The notes under the pieces were generated by a model. It ran no database searches. It worked only from the letters and a program-made list of their open reading frames with translations, and was not told the origin of the DNA. This document shows positions 1 to 7,752 of a stretch of 64,000 bases of DNA, one piece after another (position 1 is the stretch's first letter; the number at the start of each line of letters is the position of its first letter). The translations under genes and the position numbers were made by a program. The DNA lies in contig NZ_AP025483.1 in assembly GCF_024347455.1 (NCBI RefSeq), positions 1,798,001 to 1,862,000 on the forward strand, given 5' to 3'. Source of the DNA: Vibrio echinoideorum (lineage in GTDB: Bacteria; Pseudomonadota; Gammaproteobacteria; Enterobacterales; Vibrionaceae).

Positions 1-7
1 TGGGTAA

Positions 8-50
8 AATATAATGAAAGCGCCACGCATTAAGTGTCTATTCTACAGAA
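8..50 (-). repeat. attC-like remnant at window edge
   Basis: Read on the minus strand, the stretch just downstream of the first gene contains a segment (around positions 18-35) resembling the L-box side of the attC sites seen at 2312-2436 and 3276-3414. The site is cut by the window edge and looks degenerate, so only partial support is possible. Confidence 0.4.
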
Positions 51-53
51 AGG

Positions 54-416
54 CTAAAACTCATCATGAGTATCGCGCTCTTGGTGCGCGGGAAAAGCAA
101 TTTCAAGGACACCATTCACGTTAAGAGTGAACAAAACACTTCCGCGCTCAACGCCCTCTTCATTCATATCAGAACAACCACGAAAAACTTCCCAGTCGAA
201 CGAATAATCAAGCTGGTACTGTTCACCGCTATTGTAGGAAACATTTCTGATTACAATACCATTTGGGTTGTGAGCCATATGATCTATGTGGGATAAATCT
301 GGGATGAGCTTACGTTCGAAATCACTTTTGTTTTCAGCTAAAAATGCAGCTAATTCGGGGCATAGCACAGCGCCATTGATTATCGGTTTAATAGAATTAA
401 AAATGAACATTCTCAA
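54..416 (-). CDS. hypothetical cassette protein, 120 aa
   Basis: A 120-residue soluble, acidic protein that I do not recognise. It has no signal peptide or membrane segment. Middle and C-terminal stretches alternate hydrophobic and polar residues, suggesting a beta-rich small domain. It starts 37 nt after the GNAT gene upstream of it (454-927), with no attC between them, so the two probably form one two-gene cassette. The attC-like remnant lies on its downstream side. Real-gene support comes from the length, the lack of a better frame and the array context. Confidence 0.6.
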   Translation of the reverse strand: MRMFIFNSIKPIINGAVLCPELAAFLAENKSDFERKLIPDLSHIDHMAHNPNGIVIRNVSYNSGEQYQLDYSFDWEVFRGCSDMNEEGVERGSVLFTLNVNGVLEIAFPAHQERDTHDEF

Positions 417-453
417 ACACTCCTGCAGCTTATTAAACTTATTGGATTCAAGC

Positions 454-927
454 TCAAACTCTTGACATCATAACTATATCTATTAATTCTTCTTCAACGA
501 GTACAGCTTTACGCTTTGTACCTTCGATTTCAAAACCGAATGATTTGTACAACGCCAGTGCCGCTTTGTTGTTAGCGTGAACTTCTAATTCAATACGAGC
601 TAAATCGAGTTCATTCTCACAATAAGATAACAAGTGCTCCATTAAGAAACGACCAACGCCTTTGCCTCGTGACGCTTTGGCGACAACAATACCAAAAGAC
701 GCCGAATGCTTGAGTCTTGGTTTTTCAGTCGTGATAATAGCCAAGTGCCCAAACACTTCTCCACCGGTTTCAACAGCCACGAAATTGTGCTGGCTACCAT
801 TGAACATTAAGTCGAATTCTTCCCGTTTTATATCGGGTGAGTAGCGATTGTTGTTAACTACTTCCTTCTCAATATAAATATCATATAAGGCTGATAAATC
901 AGCTGGACTCATTGCTCTAACTTTCAT
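454..927 (-). CDS. GNAT family N-acetyltransferase
   Basis: 157 aa, the usual length for a single GNAT domain. The acetyl-CoA pyrophosphate loop appears as ASRGKGVGRFLMEHLL (about residues 84-99), and the C-terminal NNKAALALYKSFGFEIEG (about 118-135) is the typical beta6-alpha4 segment. It should transfer an acetyl group from acetyl-CoA to an amine; the substrate cannot be read from the sequence. It leads a probable two-gene cassette with the 120-aa gene downstream. The start at 927 fits the family N-terminus (MKVRAMSPADL). Confidence 0.85.
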   Translation of the reverse strand: MKVRAMSPADLSALYDIYIEKEVVNNNRYSPDIKREEFDLMFNGSQHNFVAVETGGEVFGHLAIITTEKPRLKHSASFGIVVAKASRGKGVGRFLMEHLLSYCENELDLARIELEVHANNKAALALYKSFGFEIEGTKRKAVLVEEELIDIVMMSRV

Positions 928-948
928 AAACCACCAGAAATTATAAAC

Positions 949-1095
949 AGAATAAACGCCCTATCAGATAACGAACAACGTTACCAACGCACTCAAACTT
1001 ATCGCCAAAATCAAACTTACCACCAAAATCCAAGAAGCTAAACCAAGTTAGAAATGATAAGCGTAGTCAGTATGTTTAAGTTGATTGTGATGTAG
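949..1095 (-). repeat. attC-like recombination site (degenerate)
   Basis: The gap between two cassette genes. On the minus strand it ends with a GGGCGTTTA-type R' side (near 955) and carries the long run rich in TTGGTTT/TTTGGTGG seen in Vibrio cassette sites. Box pairing is weaker than in the 2312-2436 and 3276-3414 sites. Confidence 0.5.
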
Positions 1096-1098
1096 AGA

Positions 1099-1575
1099 CT
1101 ATCCACCGATTTTTTTTGACATGTTGAAACCTGTAACCTCAAAGCCAACATCTTTATATAACTTCAGCGCGCGTTCATTGTGATAAGCAACCCTAAGTTT
1201 TATTTGATTGATACCAATAGCTTTTAGTTGAATTTCCAAAGCAGAAATTGACTGAGTGCCGTAGCCTAAACCTCGACACTCACTCGAAACAAAGAAGTCG
1301 TATATAAAAGTGGATTGATCACTGACGTTTATTGAGTGCCAGAGATAACCCACTAACTTAGCCTCACCATCCATTTCTGCATCAATGCACAATAGCGAAT
1401 GTTCATTACCTTGAAGCCTCTTGGGGAAACAACGGATCAAGTCCTTTTTCGCTAATTCGATGGCGACGTCTAAAGAATGCCCATAGTTCTTCGCTATCTC
1501 CTGACTGTAATCATCAATAAAATACTGACAATAAGCCGGATATTCTTCTTCGCGCATCACTCTAAGTACAACCAT
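1099..1575 (-). CDS. GNAT family N-acetyltransferase
   Basis: 158 aa. The acetyl-CoA binding motif is ECRGLGYGTQSISALE (about 99-114), followed by HNERALKLYKDVGFEVTG (about 132-149), both diagnostic of GNAT. It is about the same length as the neighbouring acetyltransferase (454-927) but is not a recent copy of it. It sits alone between two attC-like sites, as expected for a single-gene integron cassette. The acetylated substrate is unknown. Confidence 0.85.
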   Translation of the reverse strand: MVVLRVMREEEYPAYCQYFIDDYSQEIAKNYGHSLDVAIELAKKDLIRCFPKRLQGNEHSLLCIDAEMDGEAKLVGYLWHSINVSDQSTFIYDFFVSSECRGLGYGTQSISALEIQLKAIGINQIKLRVAYHNERALKLYKDVGFEVTGFNMSKKIGG

Positions 1576-1789
1576 ATCATCCCTTCTTTACGTTAAATTC
1601 AGTTCGCATATCGCGACAGTTTCTTTTGTTATCCCCAAAAACCTATCACGCTTGTGAGTAAATATATTGGTAATGCTGGCCACATCATTAACAGACTCAA
1701 ATTATAGGTCCAATCAGATTGAAGTTCGTAAGACGAGCTTATATGGCTATGTTTAAGTATGAGCAACGTAATACAGAGGCTCTGCATTG

Positions 1790-1866
1790 CGCCTTAATCA
1801 CTGAAACCTATTAGAAGTAAAACTGCCACGCGTTGTAAATCAGGTTAAATGCTTGTATATATCTGA
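1790..1866 (-). repeat. attC-like site (degenerate)
   Basis: On the minus strand it begins next to the stop of the GFA gene with an ACAAGCATTTAA stretch and then GATTTACAACGCGTGGCAG, matching the R''/L'' arrangement and the conserved CGTGGCA/CTTGGCA core of Vibrio attC sites. The distal R' end is not clear in the 200 bases that follow. Confidence 0.45.
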
Positions 1867-2283
1867 TTACACCTTATCCGCAAAGTAAGTCATGATTTCT
1901 TCGGTAGTCATTTCCTTAGTTTCATTCGCAAAGCAATAATAGCTTGGGCGCATGTCACTAAAATACTGTATGTCCATTTCCAACCCTTCTAAATCTGGAA
2001 ACAAACCAACTGGCATATTGTACTCGCCTGTTTCTTTGAATTTATAGAACAAATGGGTGCCACACTCAGAACAAAAACCTCGAGAAGCCCAAGAGGAAGA
2101 CTTGTACATTTTTACTTTATCAACCCCTTCTATTTTCACTTGAGTACCACATTTCACAGCAAAAAATGGAGTACCTCCCCAAGTTCGACATGACTGACAA
2201 TGGCAAACCGTAAACTTAGGATTGATGTTTTCAGCCTTGATTTTTACCACACCACAAAGACAACTAGCCTCAGAATATGACAT
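1867..2283 (-). CDS. GFA (glutathione-dependent formaldehyde-activating/CENP-V) family protein
   Basis: 138 aa with the zinc ligands of the GFA fold: CLCG near residues 8-11, CHCQSCR near 27-33 and CSECGTH near 71-77. The family includes formaldehyde-glutathione condensing enzymes and many uncharacterised zinc proteins, so the substrate should not be assumed. The start at 2283 gives a full-length N-terminus (MSYSEASCLCG). It is flanked by attC-like sites on both sides and forms a single-gene cassette. Confidence 0.85.
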   Translation of the reverse strand: MSYSEASCLCGVVKIKAENINPKFTVCHCQSCRTWGGTPFFAVKCGTQVKIEGVDKVKMYKSSSWASRGFCSECGTHLFYKFKETGEYNMPVGLFPDLEGLEMDIQYFSDMRPSYYCFANETKEMTTEEIMTYFADKV

Positions 2284-2311
2284 TGAAATAGCTCCTAAAT
2301 TGATGAAACAT

Positions 2312-2436
2312 ATAACGCCGAGTTAAGTAATGATCAACGAAGACCACCAAACCTAAACCATTACACCGTAAACACAAACCCGACTTGAACTGAAAATGCC
2401 AAGTGTTGGGAATCAGCCCTAAACGCTTGTTATGTG
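2312..2436 (-). repeat. attC site of the epimerase cassette
   Basis: A well-preserved Vibrio-type attC, about 125 bp. On the minus strand it opens with ACATAACAAGCG (R''/L''), has CAACACTTGGCATTTT in the centre, a GTTTACGGTGTAATGG stretch, and closes with CGGCGTTATAT (L'/R'). The stop codon of the epimerase gene lies inside the R'' box, as is common for cassettes. Confidence 0.85.
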
Positions 2437-3251
2437 TAATTTTCTATGTACTTCCTTAAGAACTCTTTCGGTTCAAACAAAGAGCTAATTGGAAGTTTAA
2501 GATTCAGCTTTTCAATTTCCACTGCCGAAGAGCCATGGTATTTCTCAAAGTCACTCCAACTGCTCTTGTAAACATGCTTTACAATTTGAAAGTCTAGTAA
2601 CAACTGGGAGAACAATTCAGGACTATATCCCACCGTCTCAGCAATAAAGTGCTGTATAGCCGGATGTTTACCTTGAACCAATGCCAAATAAAATCTAGCG
2701 ATGTCATTAACATGGATATATTGGTTATAACCTTGAGATGGTATCGCTACTTGAAGAGTTTGGTCAGATAAGGAATCTACGATTCGCTTTAGCTGACAGT
2801 TTTCTCCGCCATAAACCAAACTAGGACAGTAAACAACATGCCACTTCTTTTTGATAGCGCAACCGATTGTAACTGTGTCCGGTTTTACCGCCTCTAGAGG
2901 CTTAAGCCTAAACTCTTTGAGGTCATTGTGAGAAGCATTACCAAATAGCCAAACACCCGATGTGTGGATTTTTGTCGCTCCTTCAGCAGCTAATCTATCC
3001 AACTGCGTTAGTAGCTTGGACTCTATATCCGCTATTTCCTCCGGCGAAAATTCTGACCAATGTGGGCGAGCACAATTTATAACGATATCAAAGTAACCAG
3101 AAAAATCTGATGGCACTTTCGTAAGCTTGCGAGCAGGAGGTAAAACACCGCTAGTCCTGCTGTAGATCGAAACTTCAAAACCACTTTCGACAAACATCTT
3201 AGTCACGTGGCTACCAATATACCCATTGGCTCCTGCTATAAGTACTTTCAT
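2430..3251 (-). CDS. NAD-dependent epimerase/dehydratase-like protein (extended SDR)
   Basis: 273 aa with an N-terminal Rossmann motif AGANGYIGSHVTKMF (about residues 6-20). A CPSLVYGG segment (about 142-149) and the HVNDIARFYLALV helix typical of extended SDR sugar-nucleotide epimerases follow. The usual YxxxK catalytic pair is not obvious, so the activity may be altered. The gene ends inside the attC site on its downstream side and begins after the attC of the next cassette. It probably acts on a sugar nucleotide, but the substrate is not predictable. Confidence 0.75.
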   Translation of the reverse strand: MKVLIAGANGYIGSHVTKMFVESGFEVSIYSRTSGVLPPARKLTKVPSDFSGYFDIVINCARPHWSEFSPEEIADIESKLLTQLDRLAAEGATKIHTSGVWLFGNASHNDLKEFRLKPLEAVKPDTVTIGCAIKKKWHVVYCPSLVYGGENCQLKRIVDSLSDQTLQVAIPSQGYNQYIHVNDIARFYLALVQGKHPAIQHFIAETVGYSPELFSQLLLDFQIVKHVYKSSWSDFEKYHGSSAVEIEKLNLKLPISSLFEPKEFLRKYIENYT

Positions 3252-3275
3252 TCTTTCCCTGAACTATAGATTACA

Positions 3276-3414
3276 CATAACGAATGACATGGATTCGCCC
3301 TACCGGGGAGGATCTGCCACACTTATGTGGTGCTTAATTGTGCCGTAATCCCTAAAGCCGATTTAAACCTTAAATACCAAGCGTTGCGAATCTACTTAAA
3401 TGGTTTGTTATAAA
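3276..3414 (-). repeat. attC site of the membrane-protein cassette
   Basis: About 139 bp. On the minus strand it begins TTATAACAAACC with the preceding gene's stop inside it, carries CGCAACGCTTGGTATTT, and ends ATTCGTTATGTG. The boxes R'' and R' are complementary (ATAAC/GTTAT). An inner CCACATAAGTGTGG hairpin lies in the variable part. Confidence 0.85.
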
Positions 3415-3785
3415 TTTGAGTATGGATTCATCCATGCCTTAGGAAATTTAGAGAACAACGTATAACTAATTGCTTCACGTAAACTAAACTTGCCTAAAAG
3501 GCACATTACTAACGAAAAAACACTCGCGACACATACAACACCAGCATACACCGACAATACTAGCACTAAGATCTGTGAACCTAGAAATTGATAAACACCA
3601 TACTCTGAACCATCTAATTGGCTTAACGGTAAATTAAGATCAACGCCAAACCAACCTGTTAACAGCATGCTTGATTTAATACAGATGAAGATGCCCAAAA
3701 TTACACCAAAAAAGCCAACATAAGACGTGATTTTTTGATATTTCATCGGTAATCGATACTGTGCTTTGAACGCTTTAATAACCAT
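3408..3785 (-). CDS. small inner-membrane protein, unknown
   Basis: 125 aa with two clear hydrophobic segments (about residues 22-44 and 69-96) and a basic N-terminus, predicting a two-pass inner-membrane protein with a loop of about 25 residues between the segments. The start at 3785 is supported by a GAGG Shine-Dalgarno sequence 7 nt upstream; Met14 is an alternative. I do not recognise the family. It is a single-gene cassette with good attC sites on both sides. Confidence 0.65.
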   Translation of the reverse strand: MVIKAFKAQYRLPMKYQKITSYVGFFGVILGIFICIKSSMLLTGWFGVDLNLPLSQLDGSEYGVYQFLGSQILVLVLSVYAGVVCVASVFSLVMCLLGKFSLREAISYTLFSKFPKAWMNPYSNL

Positions 3786-3799
3786 TACACCGCCTCATT

Positions 3800-3900
3800 T
3801 ATAACGCTAAGCTAAGCGAAAAAATACGGTTGGCTAAAATGTGCGAGGCACAAGCGAGAGCTAACTGTAATCTTTCCGTTTTTGAGTGACTTGTTAGATT
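3800..3900 (-). repeat. attC site of the lipoprotein cassette
   Basis: A short attC of about 101 bp. On the minus strand it opens ATCTAACAAGTCACTC (R''/L'', containing the lipoprotein gene's stop) and closes CTTAGCGTTATAAA (L'/R'). It is shorter than the other two good sites but has the same box order. Confidence 0.8.
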
Positions 3901-4304
3901 TTTGAACAGTCAGCCGTTTCTACATTAGCTTCCGTGATGTATTTACTATCTTTATCGTAGTAACGGTAAGAAATATCGATAGCATTATCTACAAAATATT
4001 CCATCCCTGGCGAAGTACAAACAAAACAGGTTACTTGCTTAGTAATTATTTCTTGGACTTTTTCAGTATCGAAATCATCCACGCTGTAATTTATCAAGGT
4101 GTATTTATACACCAACTTATTTTCAAGTGCATACGAACTATCAATTCGGGTCTCACTATCAACCATTTGTGGTGCAATTTTGTTAATTGCGTTAACTGAA
4201 GCTTTTAACACATCAGCTATTGTCGTTTCTTCGTTCTGAACCGGTGTAGACTGGCAACCAGCGACCATTACTAAACCAATAGTTGATAACAATAATTTTT
4301 TCAT
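3894..4304 (-). CDS. putative lipoprotein, unknown function
   Basis: 136 aa. The N-terminus is a classic lipoprotein signal: MKKLLLSTIGLVMVAGC, lipobox VAGC with Cys17 as the lipidated residue. The mature part is acidic and has three cysteines (CFVC near 93-96 and one near the C-terminus). No known domain is recognised. It lies directly downstream of the IS3-family insertion, so the promoter it once had in the array may be interrupted. Its own attC is intact. Confidence 0.7.
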   Translation of the reverse strand: MKKLLLSTIGLVMVAGCQSTPVQNEETTIADVLKASVNAINKIAPQMVDSETRIDSSYALENKLVYKYTLINYSVDDFDTEKVQEIITKQVTCFVCTSPGMEYFVDNAIDISYRYYDKDSKYITEANVETADCSKI

Positions 4305-4320
4305 ATAATTCTCGATAAAA

Positions 4321-4351
4321 AATATAACGAATGATATGGACTCCTTCTATC
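4321..4351 (-). repeat. truncated attC remnant at the IS boundary
   Basis: On the minus strand this ends ...CATATCATTCGTTATATT, closely matching the L'/R' end of the attC at 3276-3414 (CATGTCATTCGTTATGTG). The rest of the site is missing because the insertion sequence begins at 4352. It should be the last part of the attC that belonged to the SIR2 gene upstream. Confidence 0.7.
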
Positions 4352-4413
4352 TGATCCGCACCAGAAGTTTTGGACACTGAGTTAAGTGAGTACAATCACT
4401 AACGAGGTGAACA

Positions 4414-4698
4414 ATGACAACTAAGAAAACACGAATTAAACATGCTCCTGAATTTAAAGCCGAAGCGCTTAAGTTAGCAGAGAAAGTCGGTGTCGCTGCC
4501 GCCGCACGACAGCTTTCGCTATATGAATCTCAAATTTATGGGTGGCGTAAAGCCGTCAAAAAAGATGCGAAAATCAGCGATAGAGAAAAGGAACTAGCCA
4601 CTGAAAATGCCAAACTCAAACGATTATTGGCAGAGCAAGCTGAAGAGCTAGATATCGTAAAAAAGGCCGCCACCTACTTCGCGAAAAATCTAAAGTAG
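4414..4698 (+). CDS. IS3-family transposase OrfA
   Basis: 94 aa. A helix-turn-helix of the transposase-8 type occupies residues 8-46 (HAPEFKAEALKLAEKVGV, then AAARQLSLYESQIYGWRKA), followed by a leucine-zipper coiled coil (about 56-82). It binds the terminal inverted repeats and regulates transposition. Its 3' end carries a slippery A6G run, so a share of ribosomes should shift into orfB. Confidence 0.92.
   Translation: MTTKKTRIKHAPEFKAEALKLAEKVGVAAAARQLSLYESQIYGWRKAVKKDAKISDREKELATENAKLKRLLAEQAEELDIVKKAATYFAKNLK
4659..4665 (+). other. programmed -1 frameshift signal (A AAA AAG)
   Basis: In the orfA frame the heptamer is GTA AAA AAG. Slipping back one base gives a fully open frame from 4665 into orfB without a stop, yielding an OrfAB fusion from 4414 to 5564. 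The A6G heptamer is the usual IS3-family frameshift site. Confidence 0.85.
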
Positions 4699-4712
4699 AT
4701 TGCTATGAGTTT

Positions 4713-5564
4713 ATGCTCGAACACCTGATGCAGTATAAGGTTGTCCGTATGGCTAAGGTGTTTGGGGTTTCTCGAAGTGGGTTTTATTATTGGATTGATA
4801 ATCGGCATAAAGTCACCCAACGCAACGAACACCGAAAGCAGCTTGATAGCAAAGTTCGTGAAGTCTTTGATGATAAAAAGGAGCGTGATGGTGCAAGGCG
4901 CATTCAAAAAGAACTTGAAGAAAATGGTAATAAACACGATGTAAAAACCATCGCCGCGAGCATGAGGCGTCAGGGGTTAGTTGCGAAGGCCGCCCGTAAA
5001 TTCAAATGTACGACAGACAGTAAGCATAGACTTCCTGTAGCCCCGAATTTGCTTGAGCAAGACTTTAATGCGACAGCACCAAACCAAAAATGGGCTGGAG
5101 ATATCACTTATCTAGCGACAAGCGAAGGCTGGATGTATTTAGCCGTTGTTATCGACTTGTACTCACGGCAAGTAGTTGGTTGGTCAATGAGTACCAGAAT
5201 GACCGCAACTCTGGTCTGTGATGCGCTATCAATGGCATTGTTCCGCAGAGGCATGCCAGAAGAAGTGATTATCCATAGTGATAGAGGTAGCCAATATTGT
5301 TCAAAAGACTACCGCGACTTAATCGCAGCTCATAATCTAAAGCAAAGTATGAGTAGGAAGGGAAATTGCTGGGACAACGCTTGTGTTGAAAGCTTTTTCC
5401 ACTCAATGAAAGTAGAAGCCGTCCAATACGAGTCGATAATGACCCGAGAAGAGATGCGTCAAGCACTCTTTGAATACATCGAAGTTGATTATAATCGAAC
5501 AAGAAGGCACAGTGCTCTTGGGTATCTAAGCCCAGTTAACTTTGAAAAACAATATGTCGCTTAA
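4713..5564 (+). CDS. IS3-family transposase OrfB (rve integrase core)
   Basis: 283 aa. An HTH_21-like region (about 45-95) precedes an rve DDE domain. The DDE residues appear as WAGDITYLAT (Asp), IIHSDRGSQY (Asp) and DNACVESFFHSMK (Glu), and the usual C-terminal YNRTRRHSALGYLSP signature is present. The frame is -1 relative to orfA, and the active product is probably the OrfAB fusion. It appears intact, so the element may still move. Confidence 0.95.
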   Translation: MLEHLMQYKVVRMAKVFGVSRSGFYYWIDNRHKVTQRNEHRKQLDSKVREVFDDKKERDGARRIQKELEENGNKHDVKTIAASMRRQGLVAKAARKFKCTTDSKHRLPVAPNLLEQDFNATAPNQKWAGDITYLATSEGWMYLAVVIDLYSRQVVGWSMSTRMTATLVCDALSMALFRRGMPEEVIIHSDRGSQYCSKDYRDLIAAHNLKQSMSRKGNCWDNACVESFFHSMKVEAVQYESIMTREEMRQALFEYIEVDYNRTRRHSALGYLSPVNFEKQYVA

Positions 5565-6771
5565 TGCGGTGTCCAGTCTTACTGGAGCAGATCACACCAT
5601 CTGATTCTGCGCATAGCGTCATTACAGACTTATGAAACTTTTCTTTAGTCTCAAAATCAGGATAACCACAGTCATTAGTCATACATATAATTGTCTGAAT
5701 CAACTGATTTATTTCACGGTATGACATTCTATTTTCTGGAGCAAGTAGCTCTCCACCAAACTCAGTATAAAGAAATTGTTTGGACATCAATTCAACAAAG
5801 GCACTAACTGCTTGGCGCCTCGAATCCTGATTACTGAATATTTCTAATATTTTTTCATTAGTTATTTTCTTTTTATCAATGATGAGAGTTACAATCTGTC
5901 TTAGTCTACTTTCGATATTCTCATGTTCAACAAAAAAGCGTTTTGAAGACTTCTTGTATTTTCTATATTCCGTTGATAAGTCTTCTAAGAACTCCCCTAT
6001 CTCAGCTTTAATTATATGTATATTTTTATCTTGAAATAGAAGCTTTGATTCTTCTAATACGCTATCTTCAACGCTTGGGTGTACAACCATATACGCAGGT
6101 GGCTTTTCTTCTCCTAAATGTGCATAAACCTCATCATATAAAAAGCTAACATTAGGATCCGTCAGGCTATAACCAAGAAATATCGGGGACGCTTCAGAAA
6201 ATAAAGTATAAATTTTTCTATTTAAGTACGTGTCTTCTCTTTGAAATGAGAAATATTGACTTTGAGTCACAACAATACTTTCAGGACGCCCTACATCACC
6301 ATGTATCTTAAAGATATTTCGACCTTTATTTGATACTTGAGGCGATTTACCTTTCCTGACAACTACATTCACTAAGTTATCAAATATGGTTTCTAATTGA
6401 TCATCCCAATTTGTCGTTACAATTGTTTTAGGAGAAAATGCTCTAAATCTTCTAATCCAATCAGGTTTAACATCATCCTTCTTTAATTCTAGTAAAACAT
6501 CAGCAACTAGAGAATTGAATTTATATTCGTCATATTTTAGGTGGTGAATAGCAAATGAACATAACAGCTCTGCTGCCTTGAGAGGATTCTTAACGTCTAA
6601 CTTTAATGGATATTCTATTGTCTCGCTTATTTTGATTAAAACGTCTTCCCAACTGCCGAAACCAAAATTGTAAGAAAACCCAGAACCGATCCATAAAAAA
6701 TAATTTTCAGAAAAAATCGATGAAAAAAGATTAATTTTATCTTCTTCTGCTAACTGTTCAATGCAGCTCAT
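5536..6771 (-). CDS. SIR2-like NADase-type (defence) protein, 3' end lost to the IS
   Basis: 411 aa as it stands. The nucleotide loop WIGSGFS (residues 27-33) is followed by a VTTNWD strand-turn, FKIHGD with the family's catalytic histidine, and FLGYSLTDPN. These are hallmarks of SIR2_2-type domains used in phage defence (e.g. ThsA, DSR), where they cleave NAD+. The start at 6771 has a CGAGG sequence just upstream and is preferred over the upstream frame, whose first 26 codons cover a conserved leader. Codons after about 392 come from the IS end, adding 19 foreign residues. The C-terminal sensor or oligomerisation part may be missing, so function is doubtful. Confidence 0.8.
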   Translation of the reverse strand: MSCIEQLAEEDKINLFSSIFSENYFLWIGSGFSYNFGFGSWEDVLIKISETIEYPLKLDVKNPLKAAELLCSFAIHHLKYDEYKFNSLVADVLLELKKDDVKPDWIRRFRAFSPKTIVTTNWDDQLETIFDNLVNVVVRKGKSPQVSNKGRNIFKIHGDVGRPESIVVTQSQYFSFQREDTYLNRKIYTLFSEASPIFLGYSLTDPNVSFLYDEVYAHLGEEKPPAYMVVHPSVEDSVLEESKLLFQDKNIHIIKAEIGEFLEDLSTEYRKYKKSSKRFFVEHENIESRLRQIVTLIIDKKKITNEKILEIFSNQDSRRQAVSAFVELMSKQFLYTEFGGELLAPENRMSYREINQLIQTIICMTNDCGYPDFETKEKFHKSVMTLCAESDGVICSSKTGHRIKRHIVFQS

Positions 6772-6789
6772 AGTACCTCGGAGAAATAT

Positions 6790-6847
6790 AACAGCTATTA
6801 GACAGAAAAATTCTGCACTTAAATACAGAATCATTCTATCTAGTTTC
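6790..6847 (-). repeat. 58-bp conserved leader, copy A (before the SIR2 gene)
   Basis: On the minus strand this 58-bp block starts GAAACTAGATAGAATGATTC and ends CTAATAGCTGTT, just before the SIR2 ribosome site. It matches 48 of 58 bases with the block at 36327-36384 in front of the ClbS-like gene. It contains a small hairpin, AGAAT-G-ATTCT, that reads TGAAT-T-ATTCA in the other copy. The CTGTTAT end resembles a cassette junction (G/TTRRRY). Confidence 0.7.
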
Positions 6848-7011
6848 ATATGGTCAGAACTCTACCACAATTAATCACAGAATTTCAGTGACTTAAAACA
6901 TAGATAGACTCATTGAATGATAAAGTTCAGAATATTTCCATATAGTATGAATTTCGCAAGAAAACCGCCCAACTGGATATAAACACAGTAGTCGTACGCG
7001 TACCCCAAACA

Positions 7012-7054
7012 CAAAAAAGCCTGCCATCTATGCGAACATAAATGGCAGGCTTTT
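7012..7054 (-). terminator. Rho-independent terminator of the art operon
   Basis: The hairpin GCCTGCCATTTATG/CATAGATGGCAGGC with a short loop is followed on the minus strand by TTTTTTGTG. It lies about 30 bases after the artM stop codon. Confidence 0.9.
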
Positions 7055-7083
7055 AACGTTAGTTAAGGTTGTGAGTAGCTAGC

Positions 7084-7752
7084 TTACGCGGCTTCGAATG
7101 CTAGGGCTTTCTTCTCTACTTGGCGGAAGATCAGCGTTAGTACGCCGTTTACTGCTAAGTAAAATGCACCAGCAATACCGAACACGGTGAGTGTGTCGTA
7201 GGTTTGGCCGTTGATACGCTGAGCGTAGCCCATCAAATCCATGATGGTGATGGTGCTTGCCAGTGACGTGCCTTTGAAGACTAGAATTACTTCATTTGAG
7301 TAAGCTGGAACGGCGCGGCGTAGTGCGTATGGCAGCAACACTTTAAGCGTTGCGATTTTGTCCATGCCTAGTGCGCGACATGCTTCCCACTGCCCTGCTG
7401 GAATGGCGTTGAATGCACCTCTGAACAGTAACGTACTGTACGCTGCGGTGTTCAAAGCTAATGCCAACATCGCACAGAACCAAGGTTGACTTAACCATGT
7501 CCATAGGAAGCTTTCACGAATCCAATCGAACTGACCCGGGCCGTAATACACCAAGAAGATTTGCACCAATAATGGTGTGCCGGTGAACAGCGTAATAAGG
7601 CCACGAGTGAACCAATGTATTACTGGTAATCTTAGGATCAGTGTTACTGTCATCAGTAGTGACAAGATACAACCTACAAGCAAAGAAGCGCCTGTCAGTT
7701 GAAGGCTGGTCGCTAAGCCTTCAAGCATTTGAGAGAGGTATTGTTGATTCAT
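7084..7752 (-). CDS. artM: arginine ABC transporter permease ArtM
   Basis: 222 aa inner-membrane permease of the amino-acid (HisM) type, with about five transmembrane segments. The coupling loop EACRALGMDKIATLKVLLPYALRRAVP (EAA motif, about 121-148) docks onto the ATPase. It is the last gene of artP-artI-artQ-artM, the same order as in E. coli, and overlaps artQ by 4 nt. A strong terminator follows. Together with ArtQ it forms the channel for L-arginine import. Confidence 0.9.
   Translation of the reverse strand: MNQQYLSQMLEGLATSLQLTGASLLVGCILSLLMTVTLILRLPVIHWFTRGLITLFTGTPLLVQIFLVYYGPGQFDWIRESFLWTWLSQPWFCAMLALALNTAAYSTLLFRGAFNAIPAGQWEACRALGMDKIATLKVLLPYALRRAVPAYSNEVILVFKGTSLASTITIMDLMGYAQRINGQTYDTLTVFGIAGAFYLAVNGVLTLIFRQVEKKALAFEAA

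Larger units (their letters stand above)
4352..5594 (+). mobile_element. IS3-family insertion sequence, 1243 bp
   Basis: Ends are TG...CA as in IS3 elements. The left inverted repeat starts TGATCCGCACCAG (4352) and the right, read inward, starts TGATCTGCTCCAG (5594), both continuing to ...TGGACAC, about 27 bp with a few mismatches. It contains orfA (4414-4698) and orfB (4713-5564) joined by a -1 frameshift signal. No 3- or 4-bp target duplication is seen: TATC precedes and CACC follows. This fits a deletion next to the element. It separates an attC remnant from the middle of a SIR2-family gene. Confidence 0.93.

Noticed and set aside
4213..4395. 60-codon minus-strand frame across the IS left end
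   Set aside because: It overlaps the lipoprotein gene in another frame and runs into the IS inverted repeat; no independent support.
6850..7083. Search for intI/attI at the upstream end of the cassette array
   Set aside because: Only an AT-rich gap and the art terminator are there; no integrase frame.
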